Assembly (NCBI GenBank): GCA_025356415.1
Contig: JANXTB010000166.1
Coordinates: 1-56,187 of the forward strand
DNA length: 56,187 nt
Source of the DNA: Hyphomicrobiales bacterium
GTDB lineage: Bacteria > Pseudomonadota > Alphaproteobacteria > Rhizobiales > Beijerinckiaceae
Reading direction: 5' to 3'
Shown: piece by piece, positions 1 to 10,557 of the stretch
Layout: each line of letters opens with the position of its first letter
Position numbering within the stretch: position 1 is the stretch's first letter
Made by a program: the position numbers and the translations under genes
The notes under the pieces: generated by a model
Seen by the model: only the letters and a program-made list of their open reading frames with translations
Database searches by the model: none
What the model was told of the DNA's origin: nothing

Positions 1-869
1 TCCGCGACTCCGCACGGGTTGGCGTGCTTGATGATCGCGACAGCCGCCGTGCGCGCGGGATCGAATTCGCTCACGCATTCGAATGCCGCATCGGTGTCGT
101 TGACATTGTTGTAGGAGAGCTGCTTGCCCTGCACCTGCCGCGCGGTGGCGACGCCGGAGCGCTTCTCGGGCGTCAGATAAAAGCCCGCCGCCTGATGCGG
201 GTTCTCGCCATAGCGCATCTTTTCAGCCAGCCGCCCGCCGATGGCGCGGTAATCGGGCGCGTCCTCGCCGATTTCCGCCGCGAACCAGTTCGAGATCGCC
301 GCATCATAGGCGGCGGTGCGCGCATAGGCCTTCTGCGCCAGCGCACGGCGCAGGCCGATCGTCGTCGCACAATTGTTTTCCTGCAGCGCATGCAGCACGC
401 GCTGGTAATCTTCCACATCGACCACCACGGCGACATCGCCATGGTTCTTCGCCGCTGCGCGGATCATCGCCGGGCCGCCGATGTCGATGTTCTCGATGCA
501 ATCGTCATAAGCCGCGCCCTTCGCGACCGTCGCCTCGAACGGGTAGAGGTTCACCACCAGCAGGTCGATCGCCGGGATCGAATGGGCGAGCATCGCCGCC
601 TCGTGCTCGGGGTTCTCGCGGATGGCGAGCAGGCCACCATGCACGGCCGGATGCAGCGTCTTCACGCGCCCGTCCATCATTTCCGGATAGCCGGTCAGGT
701 CCGCGACATCCTTCACGGGTAGACCAGCGTCGGCCAGCGCCTTGCGGGTCCCCCCGGTCGAGACGAGTTCGACGCCCAGCTCATGCAGCGCGCGGGCGAA
801 GTCGACCAGGCCGGACTTGTCGGAAACGGAAAGCAGGGCGCGCGTCACGCGGCGCGGATGGGTGGTCAT
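1..869 (-). CDS. purH: Bifunctional phosphoribosylaminoimidazolecarboxamide formyltransferase/IMP cyclohydrolase, C-terminus cut by window edge
   Basis: Reverse-strand translation from ATG at 869: [45 protein letters not shown]...; open to window edge. Confidence 0.95.
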   Translation of the reverse strand, partial: MTTHPRRVTRALLSVSDKSGLVDFARALHELGVELVSTGGTRKALADAGLPVKDVADLTGYPEMMDGRVKTLHPAVHGGLLAIRENPEHEAAMLAHSIPAIDLLVVNLYPFEATVAKGAAYDDCIENIDIGGPAMIRAAAKNHGDVAVVVDVEDYQRVLHALQENNCATTIGLRRALAQKAYARTAAYDAAISNWFAAEIGEDAPDYRAIGGRLAEKMRYGENPHQAAGFYLTPEKRSGVATARQVQGKQLSYNNVNDTDAAFECVSEFDPARTAAVAIIKHANPCGVA

Positions 870-1034
870 GGGTGCGGTCTCGCGGAGAGGAAAGATCTGC
901 CGCGCGCTTAGCACGGACGGCGCAAGGGGGCAAAGGCGGGGGAGTGGGGTGGAAGGAATATTGCGCTAACCTTTGTTGCGGACGCCCAAGCCTTGACCTA
1001 GACCATACCGCTGGGACCGGCTAAGGTCTTTTTG

Positions 1035-1633
1035 AGTTTTGCTGTCGGCAACATCGATATCGGCGGGGTGGCGGGTCTCGGCGGGGCGGTTTCTTCGGAG
1101 CGCGATTCGGCCATCTATGCCCAAACGGGTGGAGGCAAAACTTCGGCGCCAACCTGGTCTCGACCCGCCTTGAGATCGGCCAGATATTCGCCACCGGGTG
1201 GCCGGTCAACCTGACGCCCTTCGCAGCTTTCGAGCCGTCGTGGCTGATGCAGGACGCCTATTTGGAAACTGGCGCCGCCACCATCGCGCTGGGCTACGGC
1301 CGGACCACGACCCGCGCGCTGCCGGCGACGCTCGGCATGAAGGTCGACGGCGACATCATGCTCGACGGCATGCGGGTGACGCCCTCGGTGACGCTGGGCT
1401 GGGTGCACAACTTCGCCGAGACCTCGAGCCTGTCGCCGTTCTTCACGGCCCTGCCGGGATCCACCTTCACGGTGGCGGGCGCGAAGGGAGACCGCAATCT
1501 GGCGCGCACCGAGTTCAATCTTGAGGCGACGCCATACGGGTCGATGGCGACCTTCTACGCCAACGCCCGCGCCGATCTCGGCGCCCGCACTTCGGCCGTG
1601 CGCGGCACGGGCGGCATGATGATGCGCTTCTGA
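1035..1633 (+). pseudogene. Internally deleted autotransporter paralog (passenger scrap joined to beta-barrel)
   Basis: Frame 1032 encodes GNIDIGGVAGLGGAVSSERDSAIYAQTGGG, matching GNILVGGASGLDGAVSGATGIYASNSGGG of the neighbouring autotransporter; another frame from ~1142 encodes FGANLVSTRLEIGQ...GGMMMRF, the barrel; no signal peptide. Confidence 0.8.
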
Positions 1634-1660
1634 CGCTTGGCATCCTTCGCAAACGACAAA

Positions 1661-1688
1661 CCCGCCGGCTCGCGCCGGCGGGTTTTTT
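1661..1688 (+). terminator. Rho-independent terminator
   Basis: cccgccggc-tcgc-gccggcggg followed by TTTTTT. Confidence 0.85.
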
Positions 1689-1820
1689 GTTGGCACAAAA
1701 GCCGCGCGGTCAAAACCTTGGGCTCGACCATCGCGTAGACGCGGTCTAACGTCTGTAAGGGATTTTTTAACCATACTTGGGGCCCGACCCCGATTTTTGT
1801 TTAAATACTTGAGAGACCAA

Positions 1821-4259
1821 ATGATTTTCAAGTCTGTCGCAGGCCCCGCGCTGCGCGAATCAGCTGACGCCCAAAGGCCGATAAACCGCGCGGGCCTCCG
1901 GCGGGCCTTGCGGACAGGAACGATCCTGGGCGCCGGGGCGCTGATGCTGGCGCCTGTTTCAGCGCTTGCGACCGACTATCCATTTTCAACTGCGCAGACG
2001 ACCAGCATAACCGCGACCGCGTCGGGCTCGGACACCATCAACCTGACCACGACCAGCGGCGGGACCGTCATCGTCGCAAGCGGCGACGCAATCTCGACAA
2101 CCGCCGCTGACGGCACGACGCAGATTACCCTCGCAGCCAAAGTCAGCGGCGGCGCGAGTGGCGTTTTGGCCAGCACTGGTTTGGGGCTTGTCACCATCAA
2201 GCTTGCAAGCGGCGCGACCATAACGGGCACGAGCGGCTATGGCGTCAAGGTGACGAGCGGGAGCGGCAATATCCTCGTCGGCGGCGCCAGCGGCCTCGAC
2301 GGCGCTGTCTCGGGCGCGACCGGTATCTACGCCTCGAACAGCGGCGGTGGCACGGTCGTCATCAAGACCAACGCCAATGTGACGGGCACGGGCGGCGCCG
2401 CCATCGAGACCATCGCCGACACGGGCGCAACAACGATCACGATCGCCAGCGCATCGACGGTCGCTGGCTCCAGCAACGCGATCTCCGCCACAACCACGAC
2501 CGGCAATGTCACGGTGAACAGTGCGGGCACGGTCAAGGGTTCGCTGACGGCTGTCCTCAACAGCGGCGGAACCGGCACATTCACCTTCAACAACACCGGC
2601 ACGCTCGCGTTGTCGAGCAGCCAGTCCAACACGGGCTTCACGATCGTCAACAAGGCCGCCGGCGTTCTCACCGGCACAGGTTCGTTTGGCGCTGTGAGTG
2701 CCGAGCTCGACTCGATCATTCGGCCCGGCGATCGCACGCTTGCGATCCCCTCCAGCGGCGTGCCTGTCATGGGCGTGCTGCGTACGGGCAATCTCACGCT
2801 CGCGTCGGGCGCCAAAGTGGAAGTGCGCGCCGATTATTCCGGAGGCAGCGATTACATCGCCGTCACCGGGACCGCCGCGCTGGGCGGCGCAACGCTGAAA
2901 ATTCTCGCGACGCCCAACAACGAAAGGACCTGGATGGCCGGCCCCAAGACGTTCACGGTGCTCACCGCGACGGGCGGCGTCACGGGCACATTCGCCAGCG
3001 TCACGACGGAATACGCGTTCCTGAGCGCGACGGCGAGCTACGCGACGCCAAACCTCGTCACCGCGACGCTCACGCGAAACAGCGTGAAATTCGCCGATGT
3101 CGCCACCACGAAACTGCAAACCGCCGTCGGCAGCGTCCTCGATGGCTACGCGTCGCAATCCACCAATGCCCTGATACAAAAGATCACCACGCTGACACGG
3201 CTGGAGGCGCCCTCCGCCCTGCAACAACTGGCGGGCGCGGGGCTCATCAGCACGCATTCGCAGGCATTCGGCGCCAGCCGGCTCGTCATCGACACGGTAT
3301 CCGCCGAAATGGGCCGCTACACCGGCTCGGCCGGCGGCGGCGCGGCGCTCTCCTATATCGAAGACACGCGCATCAAGACCAAGGCGTTCAAGGATGTCGC
3401 CCCGAAGGTGGAGCCGATCGCCGACGGGCGCGTCTGGGCGCAGATGATGGGCGGCATCGGCGCCATCAAGGCCAATGAAGGAAGCGGGGCGCCTGCCGAA
3501 CGCGCCTCGACTTACGGCATCGCGGCCGGCATCGATACGGCGCTCAATCCGAACCTGCGCATCGGCGTCGCGCTTGCGGGTGGCCAGTCGACCCTGAAGG
3601 TCGCGGGACTTTCAACAAAGTCCGACGCGACATGGGGACAAGGGGCGCTTTACGCAGTCGCCACCGACGGCGCGCTCTACGCCAAGACATCCCTCACGAT
3701 GGGTTACATTTCAAACGCGACCGAACGCACCATCACGGCATTCACCACGCCCGAAAAGGCAACCGGCGAATTCGCCTCGCTGCTCTATGCGGCGCGGGTC
3801 GAAATCGGCCAGCGCTTCGAGATGAAGCCCGCCGGCGTGACGCCTTTCCTCGCCTTCGAACCCTCGCTGCTCGCACAGAACGCCTATAGTGAAAAGGCCG
3901 CGACGCCGATCGCGCTCGGCTTCAGCAAGAGCACCGCCAACGCCCTGCCGGGAACGCTGGGCGTAAAGATCGACGCCAACATCGATCTCGGCGACGTGCG
4001 CCTGACGCCGTCGGCGACGCTCGCCTGGGTGCATAATTTCGCAAACGCCACGACCCTCTCGCCGTTCTTCACCGCCCTGCACGGCTCCACATTCAGTGTG
4101 ACGGGCGCGGAAGGCGATCGCGATCTCGCGCGCACCGAACTCAACATCGAGGCGACACGCTACGGCTCGCTCGCGAGCGTCTACGCCAATGCGCGCGCCG
4201 ATTACGGCCAGCGCACCTACAGTCTGCGCGGCACCGGCGGCATGATGGTTCGTTTCTGA
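1821..4259 (+). CDS. Autotransporter (signal peptide, beta-helix-like passenger, C-terminal beta-barrel)
   Basis: MIFKSVAGPALRE...LAPVSALA signal; T/G/S/A-rich repetitive passenger; autotransporter barrel ending RGTGGMMVRF. ORF track starts at TTG 1797; ATG 1821 preferred by comparison with the downstream paralog. Confidence 0.85.
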   Translation: MIFKSVAGPALRESADAQRPINRAGLRRALRTGTILGAGALMLAPVSALATDYPFSTAQTTSITATASGSDTINLTTTSGGTVIVASGDAISTTAADGTTQITLAAKVSGGASGVLASTGLGLVTIKLASGATITGTSGYGVKVTSGSGNILVGGASGLDGAVSGATGIYASNSGGGTVVIKTNANVTGTGGAAIETIADTGATTITIASASTVAGSSNAISATTTTGNVTVNSAGTVKGSLTAVLNSGGTGTFTFNNTGTLALSSSQSNTGFTIVNKAAGVLTGTGSFGAVSAELDSIIRPGDRTLAIPSSGVPVMGVLRTGNLTLASGAKVEVRADYSGGSDYIAVTGTAALGGATLKILATPNNERTWMAGPKTFTVLTATGGVTGTFASVTTEYAFLSATASYATPNLVTATLTRNSVKFADVATTKLQTAVGSVLDGYASQSTNALIQKITTLTRLEAPSALQQLAGAGLISTHSQAFGASRLVIDTVSAEMGRYTGSAGGGAALSYIEDTRIKTKAFKDVAPKVEPIADGRVWAQMMGGIGAIKANEGSGAPAERASTYGIAAGIDTALNPNLRIGVALAGGQSTLKVAGLSTKSDATWGQGALYAVATDGALYAKTSLTMGYISNATERTITAFTTPEKATGEFASLLYAARVEIGQRFEMKPAGVTPFLAFEPSLLAQNAYSEKAATPIALGFSKSTANALPGTLGVKIDANIDLGDVRLTPSATLAWVHNFANATTLSPFFTALHGSTFSVTGAEGDRDLARTELNIEATRYGSLASVYANARADYGQRTYSLRGTGGMMVRF

Positions 4260-4297
4260 GGCCGCTGAATGTTTTCGATGCCTATTGAGAGAGCGAC

Positions 4298-5476
4298 ATG
4301 ATTTTCAATTCTGGCGCGGACGTCGCGCGGCGCCGAACAGATGCGGCGCCGAAAAAAGAAGCGCAGCTGCGGCAGGCCCTGCCGGCTTTCGCAATTCTTG
4401 GCGCGACCGCGCTGAGCGTCTTGCCGCGCGCGGCGCTGGCGGCGGACTTCGTTTATTGGGGCGACAGCACTTATTCGCAGGCCTTCGGCGCGGGCCGCCT
4501 GCTCACCGACGCAGTGTCCACCGAAATGGGCCGTTTCACCGAGTCTGCGAACGGCGGCGCGGCGCTTTCCTATGCCGATGAAGCGCGCATCAAGACAAAT
4601 GCGTTCAAGGACGTCGCACGAAAAGCCGAGCCCATGGAGGACGGACGCGTCTGGGCCGAGGCGCTCGGCGGCATCGCCAACATGAAAGCCAATAGCGGAA
4701 CCGGCGCGCCTGCCGAACGCGCATCGAATTACGGCGTCGCGGCGGGCGTCGATACGGCGATCGACACCAACCTGCGCATCGGGTTCGCGCTGTCGGGTGG
4801 GCAGTCGGCCCTGAAAGTCGCGGCGCTGGCCACCAGGTCAGACGCACTATGGGGACTGGCCGCCTTCTACGCGGTGGCTACCGACGGGGCGACCTACGCC
4901 AAAACCTCACTGACAATCGGCTACATCACGACCGAGACCGAGCGCACCGTCATCGTCTCGACCACGCCGCAAAAGGCGACCGGCACGTTCGACTCGCTGC
5001 TCTATGCGGCGCGCGTAGAAATCGGCCAACGAATGGACATGAAGCGCATCGGCGTAACGCCGTTCGTGGCCTTCGAGCCTTCGCTCGTGGCGCAGAACGG
5101 CTATAGCGAAAAGGCGGTTCCGTCCATTGCGCTCGACTTTGACAAGAGCACCGCCAACGCGCTGCCCGGCACGCTCGGCCTGAAGGTCGATGGCGACATC
5201 GCGCTCCGCAACATCAAGATGACTCCATCGGCAACGCTCGGCTGGGTGCACAATTTCGCCAAGACCACGAGCATCACGCCGTTCTTCACGTCGCTGCCCG
5301 GCGCCACCTACACGGTGGCTCGCGCGGAAGGCGATCGCGATCTGGCGCGCACGGAGTTCAACCTCGAGGCCACACGTGCCGGCTCGATGGCGAGCGTCTT
5401 CGCCAACACGCGCGCCGACTTCGGCCTGCGCACCACCAGCGTGCGCGGCACAGGCGGCGTGATGATGCGCTTCTGA
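4298..5476 (+). CDS. Passenger-less autotransporter beta-domain protein
   Basis: Signal peptide MIFNSGADVARRR...LPRAALA followed almost directly by SQAFGAGRLLTDAVSTEMGRF..., collinear with the barrel half of the upstream gene; ends RGTGGVMMRF. Confidence 0.85.
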   Translation: MIFNSGADVARRRTDAAPKKEAQLRQALPAFAILGATALSVLPRAALAADFVYWGDSTYSQAFGAGRLLTDAVSTEMGRFTESANGGAALSYADEARIKTNAFKDVARKAEPMEDGRVWAEALGGIANMKANSGTGAPAERASNYGVAAGVDTAIDTNLRIGFALSGGQSALKVAALATRSDALWGLAAFYAVATDGATYAKTSLTIGYITTETERTVIVSTTPQKATGTFDSLLYAARVEIGQRMDMKRIGVTPFVAFEPSLVAQNGYSEKAVPSIALDFDKSTANALPGTLGLKVDGDIALRNIKMTPSATLGWVHNFAKTTSITPFFTSLPGATYTVARAEGDRDLARTEFNLEATRAGSMASVFANTRADFGLRTTSVRGTGGVMMRF

Positions 5477-5501
5477 GGTCAGCCGCGCGCAAAAGAAAAA
5501 A

Positions 5502-5526
5502 GCCGCCGGCTCGCGCCGGCGGTTTT
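5502..5526. terminator. Rho-independent terminator, likely bidirectional
   Basis: A-rich tract, gccgccggc-tcgc-gccggcgg, then TTTT; between convergent genes; same stem as 1661-1682. Confidence 0.8.
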
Positions 5527-5539
5527 CAACGCTGAGAGA

Positions 5540-6082
5540 TCAGCTCTTCGCCATCGCGTCCAGCGCCTGCGCCAAGCCGCGGAACGAGAACGGCAGCACG
5601 ACATCCTGATTGCCGGCGTTGCGGAACAGTATCTGTCCCGGTTTCGCCGCCACGCGCCACGCGTTCAATGTCTCAGGCCTGATCTCGACATCGGCGACAC
5701 AACCGAAATTGGCGCAACGCCGCCAGCCCAGACTCGCGGCCTGCGCGGGCTGCTCCTCGACCTGCATTAGCGGAGCCTTGTCGAAGGCGGCGTTGATCGG
5801 CACGATGATGGTCAGCCGCAACGGCGCTTTCGCCGCCGGACGTCCCACGGCGATTTGCGCAACAGGCGCCGTTTGCCCCTGCATCTGCAAGGTTTGCGTC
5901 ACTTCGCAAAGGCTCGTCTTGCCGTCCTTCTCGCGGACGCAACGCAGCGTCCAGTCCGAATAGGTCGCCGTTGTCACGCTGGGCTCCAGGGACACCGGCG
6001 CATCCTGCGCATGCGCCACAGTCGCTGAAAGCACGAGAAGGCCAGCGCCAGCGCGGAAAAGCGCGGAAAAAAGAGAAGTCAT
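5540..6082 (-). CDS. Invasion-associated locus B (IalB) family secreted protein
   Basis: MTSLFSALFRAGAGLLVLSATVAHAQ signal; YSDWTLRCVREKDGKTSLCEVTQTLQ...; start chosen at internal Met. Confidence 0.75.
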   Translation of the reverse strand: MTSLFSALFRAGAGLLVLSATVAHAQDAPVSLEPSVTTATYSDWTLRCVREKDGKTSLCEVTQTLQMQGQTAPVAQIAVGRPAAKAPLRLTIIVPINAAFDKAPLMQVEEQPAQAASLGWRRCANFGCVADVEIRPETLNAWRVAAKPGQILFRNAGNQDVVLPFSFRGLAQALDAMAKS

Positions 6083-6158
6083 GAATCCTCGCGTCAAAAG
6101 CAATAAGCAATGCGCGAGTATTGCAGGTTGCAGGCATTAAACCAACAGATGACGCGGT

Positions 6159-7934
6159 TTATCCCAGACGTTCCACTGTCCAGATGATCGCCGGATAATC
6201 ACGCACGCGCGCGTTGATGACGATCTGCGTCGTGTTGCGCGGGCCTTCGCGGCCACCGAGGAAAATGCTTTCCTCAAGGCTCGTCTGAAGGCCGCTGGCG
6301 CGAAACAGCCATTCCTGACCGTCGGCCAGCAACAAGTGAATGGCGCCGCCGTCCTCGAGAATTTCGGCGCGCACGAATGGGTGCAAATGAAAACGCACCG
6401 CATATTCCGCCTGTCCGGCGCCCGGCACGCGTCGCGCAGTGGGCGGCAGCCGGTCTTCGCCTTCGATACGGCGCCCGTCGGCGGCCAGCGTCAGCCGGCG
6501 ATGGTGGACGATGCCGAAGCGCTGGTCGTAGCCATCATGCGCGGCCTCGATTTCGAGCGCGTGGGCGTCTTCAAGACGCCGCGCGTCGACCTTTCGGGGG
6601 CCGGCGATCACCTGACCGGCGACCCAGCGGTCGAGGCCGGCGCCCGTCGCGAAACGGCACGAGGACACATCGTTCACCACCAGTGTCGAATGCGCCGCGG
6701 TGGTGCGCGCAGCCTCGCGCAAGGCAGGGCGGGAATTATACGGCACGCCGCAATTCACGATGACGCGTTGGCCCGCGCTCGACATCTCAAAGGACAGGGC
6801 GCCGGCATGCGCATCGCAGGAAAAGGCTGCGGGCGGCGGCGCGCCGACATCGGCGACGATGATCGTCTCGCCAGCTTCCAGCCGTTCATAGCCGGAGTTC
6901 GGCGCATGCATCAGCGGCATGGCGCGCGCGTCGTCATAGGCCAGCACGGTGGCGAGCGCGTGAGCCGCGGTCGGGCCCATGCCGTTGAACAAGGCCACCG
7001 ATCCATCGCCGTGCCGGAACAGGCGCAGCATCGGCATCATGCGGTCGATCACATTGAGCAGCATCTGCGGCGCGCTGGCACCGCGCGCGGCATAGGCCTG
7101 ACGCAGCGGCAACAGATCGAGCAGCAGGTCGATGATCATCTGCGGGTTGCGGCCAATGTGCCCGCCGTCGACGAGGATCTGCGCGCTCAACTCGTCGATG
7201 AGAAGCTTCGTGCCGCGCCGCGCGAGTTTCGGCATCCCTTGCGCACAGAGCCCGAGCTCGGCGAGCGCGATCGTGCACAGCAGCCGCGCCTCGCCCTCGA
7301 GCCCGTCGGCCATGCAGCGCTGCAGATGCTTGGCGTGCTGGCCGAGCGCGCGCATGAAGCGGCGATAAAAGACGCGATCGGCGCCGTCCAGAATGAGCGG
7401 CGATTGCGCCAGCCACGACAGCAGCCGGCGCGCGGCGACGCCTGCATGCCAGTCGATCTTGTCGTAGGCGCGACCGCGCGCGCTCAGCCAGTCGCCAATC
7501 AGGGCGCGCGCATTGGCCCGCGCCAGCGCGGTATCGGCGGCCCGCAAATGGCGCAGCCACGAGAAGCCGGCGAGCCCTACCGCCCAGCCCGGCGAAGGCG
7601 CTTCCATTTCGAACGGCGAGGCGCCATGCGTGTTCACGGCCTTGCCGGCGAAGACGAAATAGCCGGAGTAAATATCGGCCGCGATGGTCGGATCGGTGGT
7701 GCGGATGTCCTGCGGGGCGATCAGCAGGCGTTCGGGCGAAGCTGTGCTGAAGGCCGACACGAGACGCAGCGGCGCGCGCGCGCAGCGCATCAGGAGCATC
7801 GCCCCGCGGCCCGCGACAAGCCGCGTCAGCCGCATGCGATCGGCCCCATTCGTCGATCCCGAAGCCAACATTCCCCCGAAGGTCATGGCGCGCCAAAATG
7901 GATGCGGACGCGACATGCGTCCCAACCGCCGCAT
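6159..7934 (-). CDS. Heparinase II/III family protein
   Basis: 591 aa; heparinase II/III-like C-terminal domain (VNCGVPYNSRPALREAARTTAAHSTLVVNDVSS); position near rsmB/purH. Confidence 0.85.
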   Translation of the reverse strand: MRRLGRMSRPHPFWRAMTFGGMLASGSTNGADRMRLTRLVAGRGAMLLMRCARAPLRLVSAFSTASPERLLIAPQDIRTTDPTIAADIYSGYFVFAGKAVNTHGASPFEMEAPSPGWAVGLAGFSWLRHLRAADTALARANARALIGDWLSARGRAYDKIDWHAGVAARRLLSWLAQSPLILDGADRVFYRRFMRALGQHAKHLQRCMADGLEGEARLLCTIALAELGLCAQGMPKLARRGTKLLIDELSAQILVDGGHIGRNPQMIIDLLLDLLPLRQAYAARGASAPQMLLNVIDRMMPMLRLFRHGDGSVALFNGMGPTAAHALATVLAYDDARAMPLMHAPNSGYERLEAGETIIVADVGAPPPAAFSCDAHAGALSFEMSSAGQRVIVNCGVPYNSRPALREAARTTAAHSTLVVNDVSSCRFATGAGLDRWVAGQVIAGPRKVDARRLEDAHALEIEAAHDGYDQRFGIVHHRRLTLAADGRRIEGEDRLPPTARRVPGAGQAEYAVRFHLHPFVRAEILEDGGAIHLLLADGQEWLFRASGLQTSLEESIFLGGREGPRNTTQIVINARVRDYPAIIWTVERLG

Positions 7935-7991
7935 TAAGCAGAGAGATGCTTAACCTTTTATTTAAAATTTAAGCTTGGCCGGGGGAATTGG

Positions 7992-9359
7992 TCAACGCTT
8001 GGCGAGCCGCGCGGCAAAGAATCCGTCGAGTCCGGCCAGCCGCGGGGTCTCGTTTGGCAGGTGGCACGGCAGCGTCCGCAATTCGCCCTCGGGGTTGATG
8101 CACTCGGAGAGGCCGCCAATCTCGTCCGCGCGGATCGGAACCCGCACCAGGTCCGGATTGCGCCTCAGCAGCGCGGCGATCTGCTGTTCGCCCTCTTCGG
8201 GCTCTAGCGAACAGGTGCAGTAAACGAGCCGGCCACCGCTCGCCAGCATGGCCGCAGCGCGATCCAGCATCTTTGACTGGACGGCGGCGAGGCTGGCGAT
8301 GTCGCCCGACTTCTTGGTCCAGGCCACATCCGGATGCCGGCGGATCGTTCCGGTCGCCGAACAGGGCGCGTCAAGCAGGATGGCGTCGAAAGGCGCGGCC
8401 TCGTAGGCGAGCACATCGCCGACGCGGATCTCGGCTGTGAGCTGCAGCCGTTCGAGATTGAGGGTGAGCCGCTTCAGCCGCTCGGCGGAGCGGTCGAGCG
8501 CCGTAACCTCGGCGCCCGCGGCCACCAATTGCGCGGTCTTGCCGCCGGGCGCCGCGCATAGGTCCGCAATGCGCTCGCCGGGCTTGGCGTCGAGAAGGCG
8601 GGCGGGAATGGCGGCGGCGGCGTCCTGTACCCACCACTGGCCCTGCGCATAGCCGGGCAATTCTTCCACCGGCGCCTGTGAGACCACCCGCAGCGAACCG
8701 GTCGGCAGCATCACGCCCTCAGGAATGAGGGCGGGATCGGCGCCGGGCTTCAGGGTGAGGTCGAGCGTCGGCTCGTTGCGGTGCGCCAGTGCGATCTGTG
8801 CGGCGATCTCGTCGCCATAGGCCTTGCGCCAGCGGGTCGCCAGCCAATGCGGCGCATCGGCGAACGGGTCCGCCTGCTGTTCGAATTCGGTGCGGCGGCG
8901 CGCGATGTTGCGCAGCACGGCGTTGACGAGCCCGGCGAAAGGCGCGGTGCGCGCCTGATGGCGCACGGCCCGTACCGCGAGATCGACGGCGGCATGGTCG
9001 GGCACGTCCATGAACAGGATCTGCGCGGCGCCGATCAACAGCGTCCACTCGATGCCCTGCCCCTTTTTCGGCAAACCATCGTCCAACGTCGCGGCCAGCG
9101 CGAGTCGCAGCACGCCGAGGTGGCGAAGGGCGGCCAGAACGATCGAGCGCACCAGCGCGCGATCACGCGCATCGAGACCCGACAGCGCCTCTGGCCCCGC
9201 GCCGGGCGCAAAACGCTCGTCCAGCGACAGGCCGTTGCCGGCGACTTCGGCCAGAATGGCGGCGGCTGCGAGACGCACGGCAAGGCCCGGCGCCATTTCG
9301 GGCGGGGGCGCCCGGCGACCAAAGCCCGAGGATCCGCGTGGCGCTTCCCGTTTCACCAT
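7992..9359 (-). CDS. RsmB/NOP family class I SAM-dependent RNA cytosine-C5 methyltransferase
   Basis: NusB-like N-terminus; DLCAAPGGKTAQL and DAPCSATGTIRRHPDVAW motifs; start set at MVKREAPRG to avoid overlap with htpX. Confidence 0.88.
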   Translation of the reverse strand: MVKREAPRGSSGFGRRAPPPEMAPGLAVRLAAAAILAEVAGNGLSLDERFAPGAGPEALSGLDARDRALVRSIVLAALRHLGVLRLALAATLDDGLPKKGQGIEWTLLIGAAQILFMDVPDHAAVDLAVRAVRHQARTAPFAGLVNAVLRNIARRRTEFEQQADPFADAPHWLATRWRKAYGDEIAAQIALAHRNEPTLDLTLKPGADPALIPEGVMLPTGSLRVVSQAPVEELPGYAQGQWWVQDAAAAIPARLLDAKPGERIADLCAAPGGKTAQLVAAGAEVTALDRSAERLKRLTLNLERLQLTAEIRVGDVLAYEAAPFDAILLDAPCSATGTIRRHPDVAWTKKSGDIASLAAVQSKMLDRAAAMLASGGRLVYCTCSLEPEEGEQQIAALLRRNPDLVRVPIRADEIGGLSECINPEGELRTLPCHLPNETPRLAGLDGFFAARLAKR

Positions 9360-9399
9360 GAATGCCGCGCGCCGCAGATCGTCATGCCAGATGCTCCTG

Positions 9400-10449
9400 T
9401 CAGCCCCAAGGCCCGCGTCTTCCGCGGCTCTCCCCGCCGGTACCACGATCGCCGCCCCGGCGCCATGGCGAGAGCCCGCCGCCCGACAGGAAACCGCCAT
9501 CGTGTGGCCGCGCGCGTCCCCAGGCCGAGCCTGAAGGCGTGGAGGCTTGCGCAAAATCGTCGCGGAACGGCGACCAGGCGCCGGGGCCCGTGCTTGTGTC
9601 GGGGGCAATGTTCATGTGCTGCGCCAGTTCCTCCAACGCCGCGATGCGATTTTCGACATTGGGATGCGTCGAGAAAAGATTGTCTACGCCGCGCCCGCTC
9701 AGCGGATTGACGATAAAAAGATGCGCCATCGCCGGATTGGCCTCAGCGCGCTCGTTGGGAATAGCCTGCGCGCCCGCCGAAATTTTGGCGAGCGCACGCG
9801 CGAGCCAGCGCGGGTTGCCGCAGATTTCCGCGCCCGCCGCATCGGCCACATATTCGCGCGAGCGGCTCACCGCCATCTGCACGATGCCTGCGGCGATGGG
9901 CGCAAGAATGGCGAGCGCCAGCGTGCCGATGATGCCGGTCCCGTTGCGGCGTCCGCCGCCGAAGAACATGCCCCAATGGGCAATGGAAGAAATGGCGCCG
10001 GCGAGCGTCGCGCTGATCGTCATGGTCAGAGTGTCGCGGTTTTTGATATGCGCGAGCTCATGCGCGAGCACGCCGGCGAGCTCCTCGCGCGTCAGCATGT
10101 GGATCAAGCCGGTGTGCACCGCCACCGCCGCGTGCTGCGGATTGCGGCCGGTGGCGAAAGCGTTCGGCTGTTCGCTCTCGATGACATAGACGCGCGGCAT
10201 GGGGATCTGCGCGCGGGCGGCGAGTTCGCGTATGAGGCTGAAGAGCTCCGGCGCCTGGCGCTCGTCGACCTCCTGCGCATCATTGGCGGCGAGCGCCATG
10301 CGGTCGGAATTCCACCACGCGAAAATGTTCGTGCCGATGGCGAAGACGAGCGCCATCATCATGCCGCCGCGGCCACCGAGCAGCACGCCGACCACGAGGA
10401 ACAAGGCCGTCATGGCCGCGAGAAGGACCGCTGTGCGCATGAAATTCAT
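9400..10449 (-). CDS. htpX: Zinc metalloprotease HtpX homolog
   Basis: [40 protein letters not shown]-terminal TM segments. Confidence 0.93.
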   Translation of the reverse strand: MNFMRTAVLLAAMTALFLVVGVLLGGRGGMMMALVFAIGTNIFAWWNSDRMALAANDAQEVDERQAPELFSLIRELAARAQIPMPRVYVIESEQPNAFATGRNPQHAAVAVHTGLIHMLTREELAGVLAHELAHIKNRDTLTMTISATLAGAISSIAHWGMFFGGGRRNGTGIIGTLALAILAPIAAGIVQMAVSRSREYVADAAGAEICGNPRWLARALAKISAGAQAIPNERAEANPAMAHLFIVNPLSGRGVDNLFSTHPNVENRIAALEELAQHMNIAPDTSTGPGAWSPFRDDFAQASTPSGSAWGRARPHDGGFLSGGGLSPWRRGGDRGTGGESRGRRGPWG

Positions 10450-10557
10450 GGAAAGGACGCTCCAACTTTCAGGAGCCGCGTCTGGTCAAGAGCGCGGCCT
10501 GCGCCCTATATGTGGGGATGGATGGCGGGCAGGTTCAAGCGCCGCCGCACGGGATCG

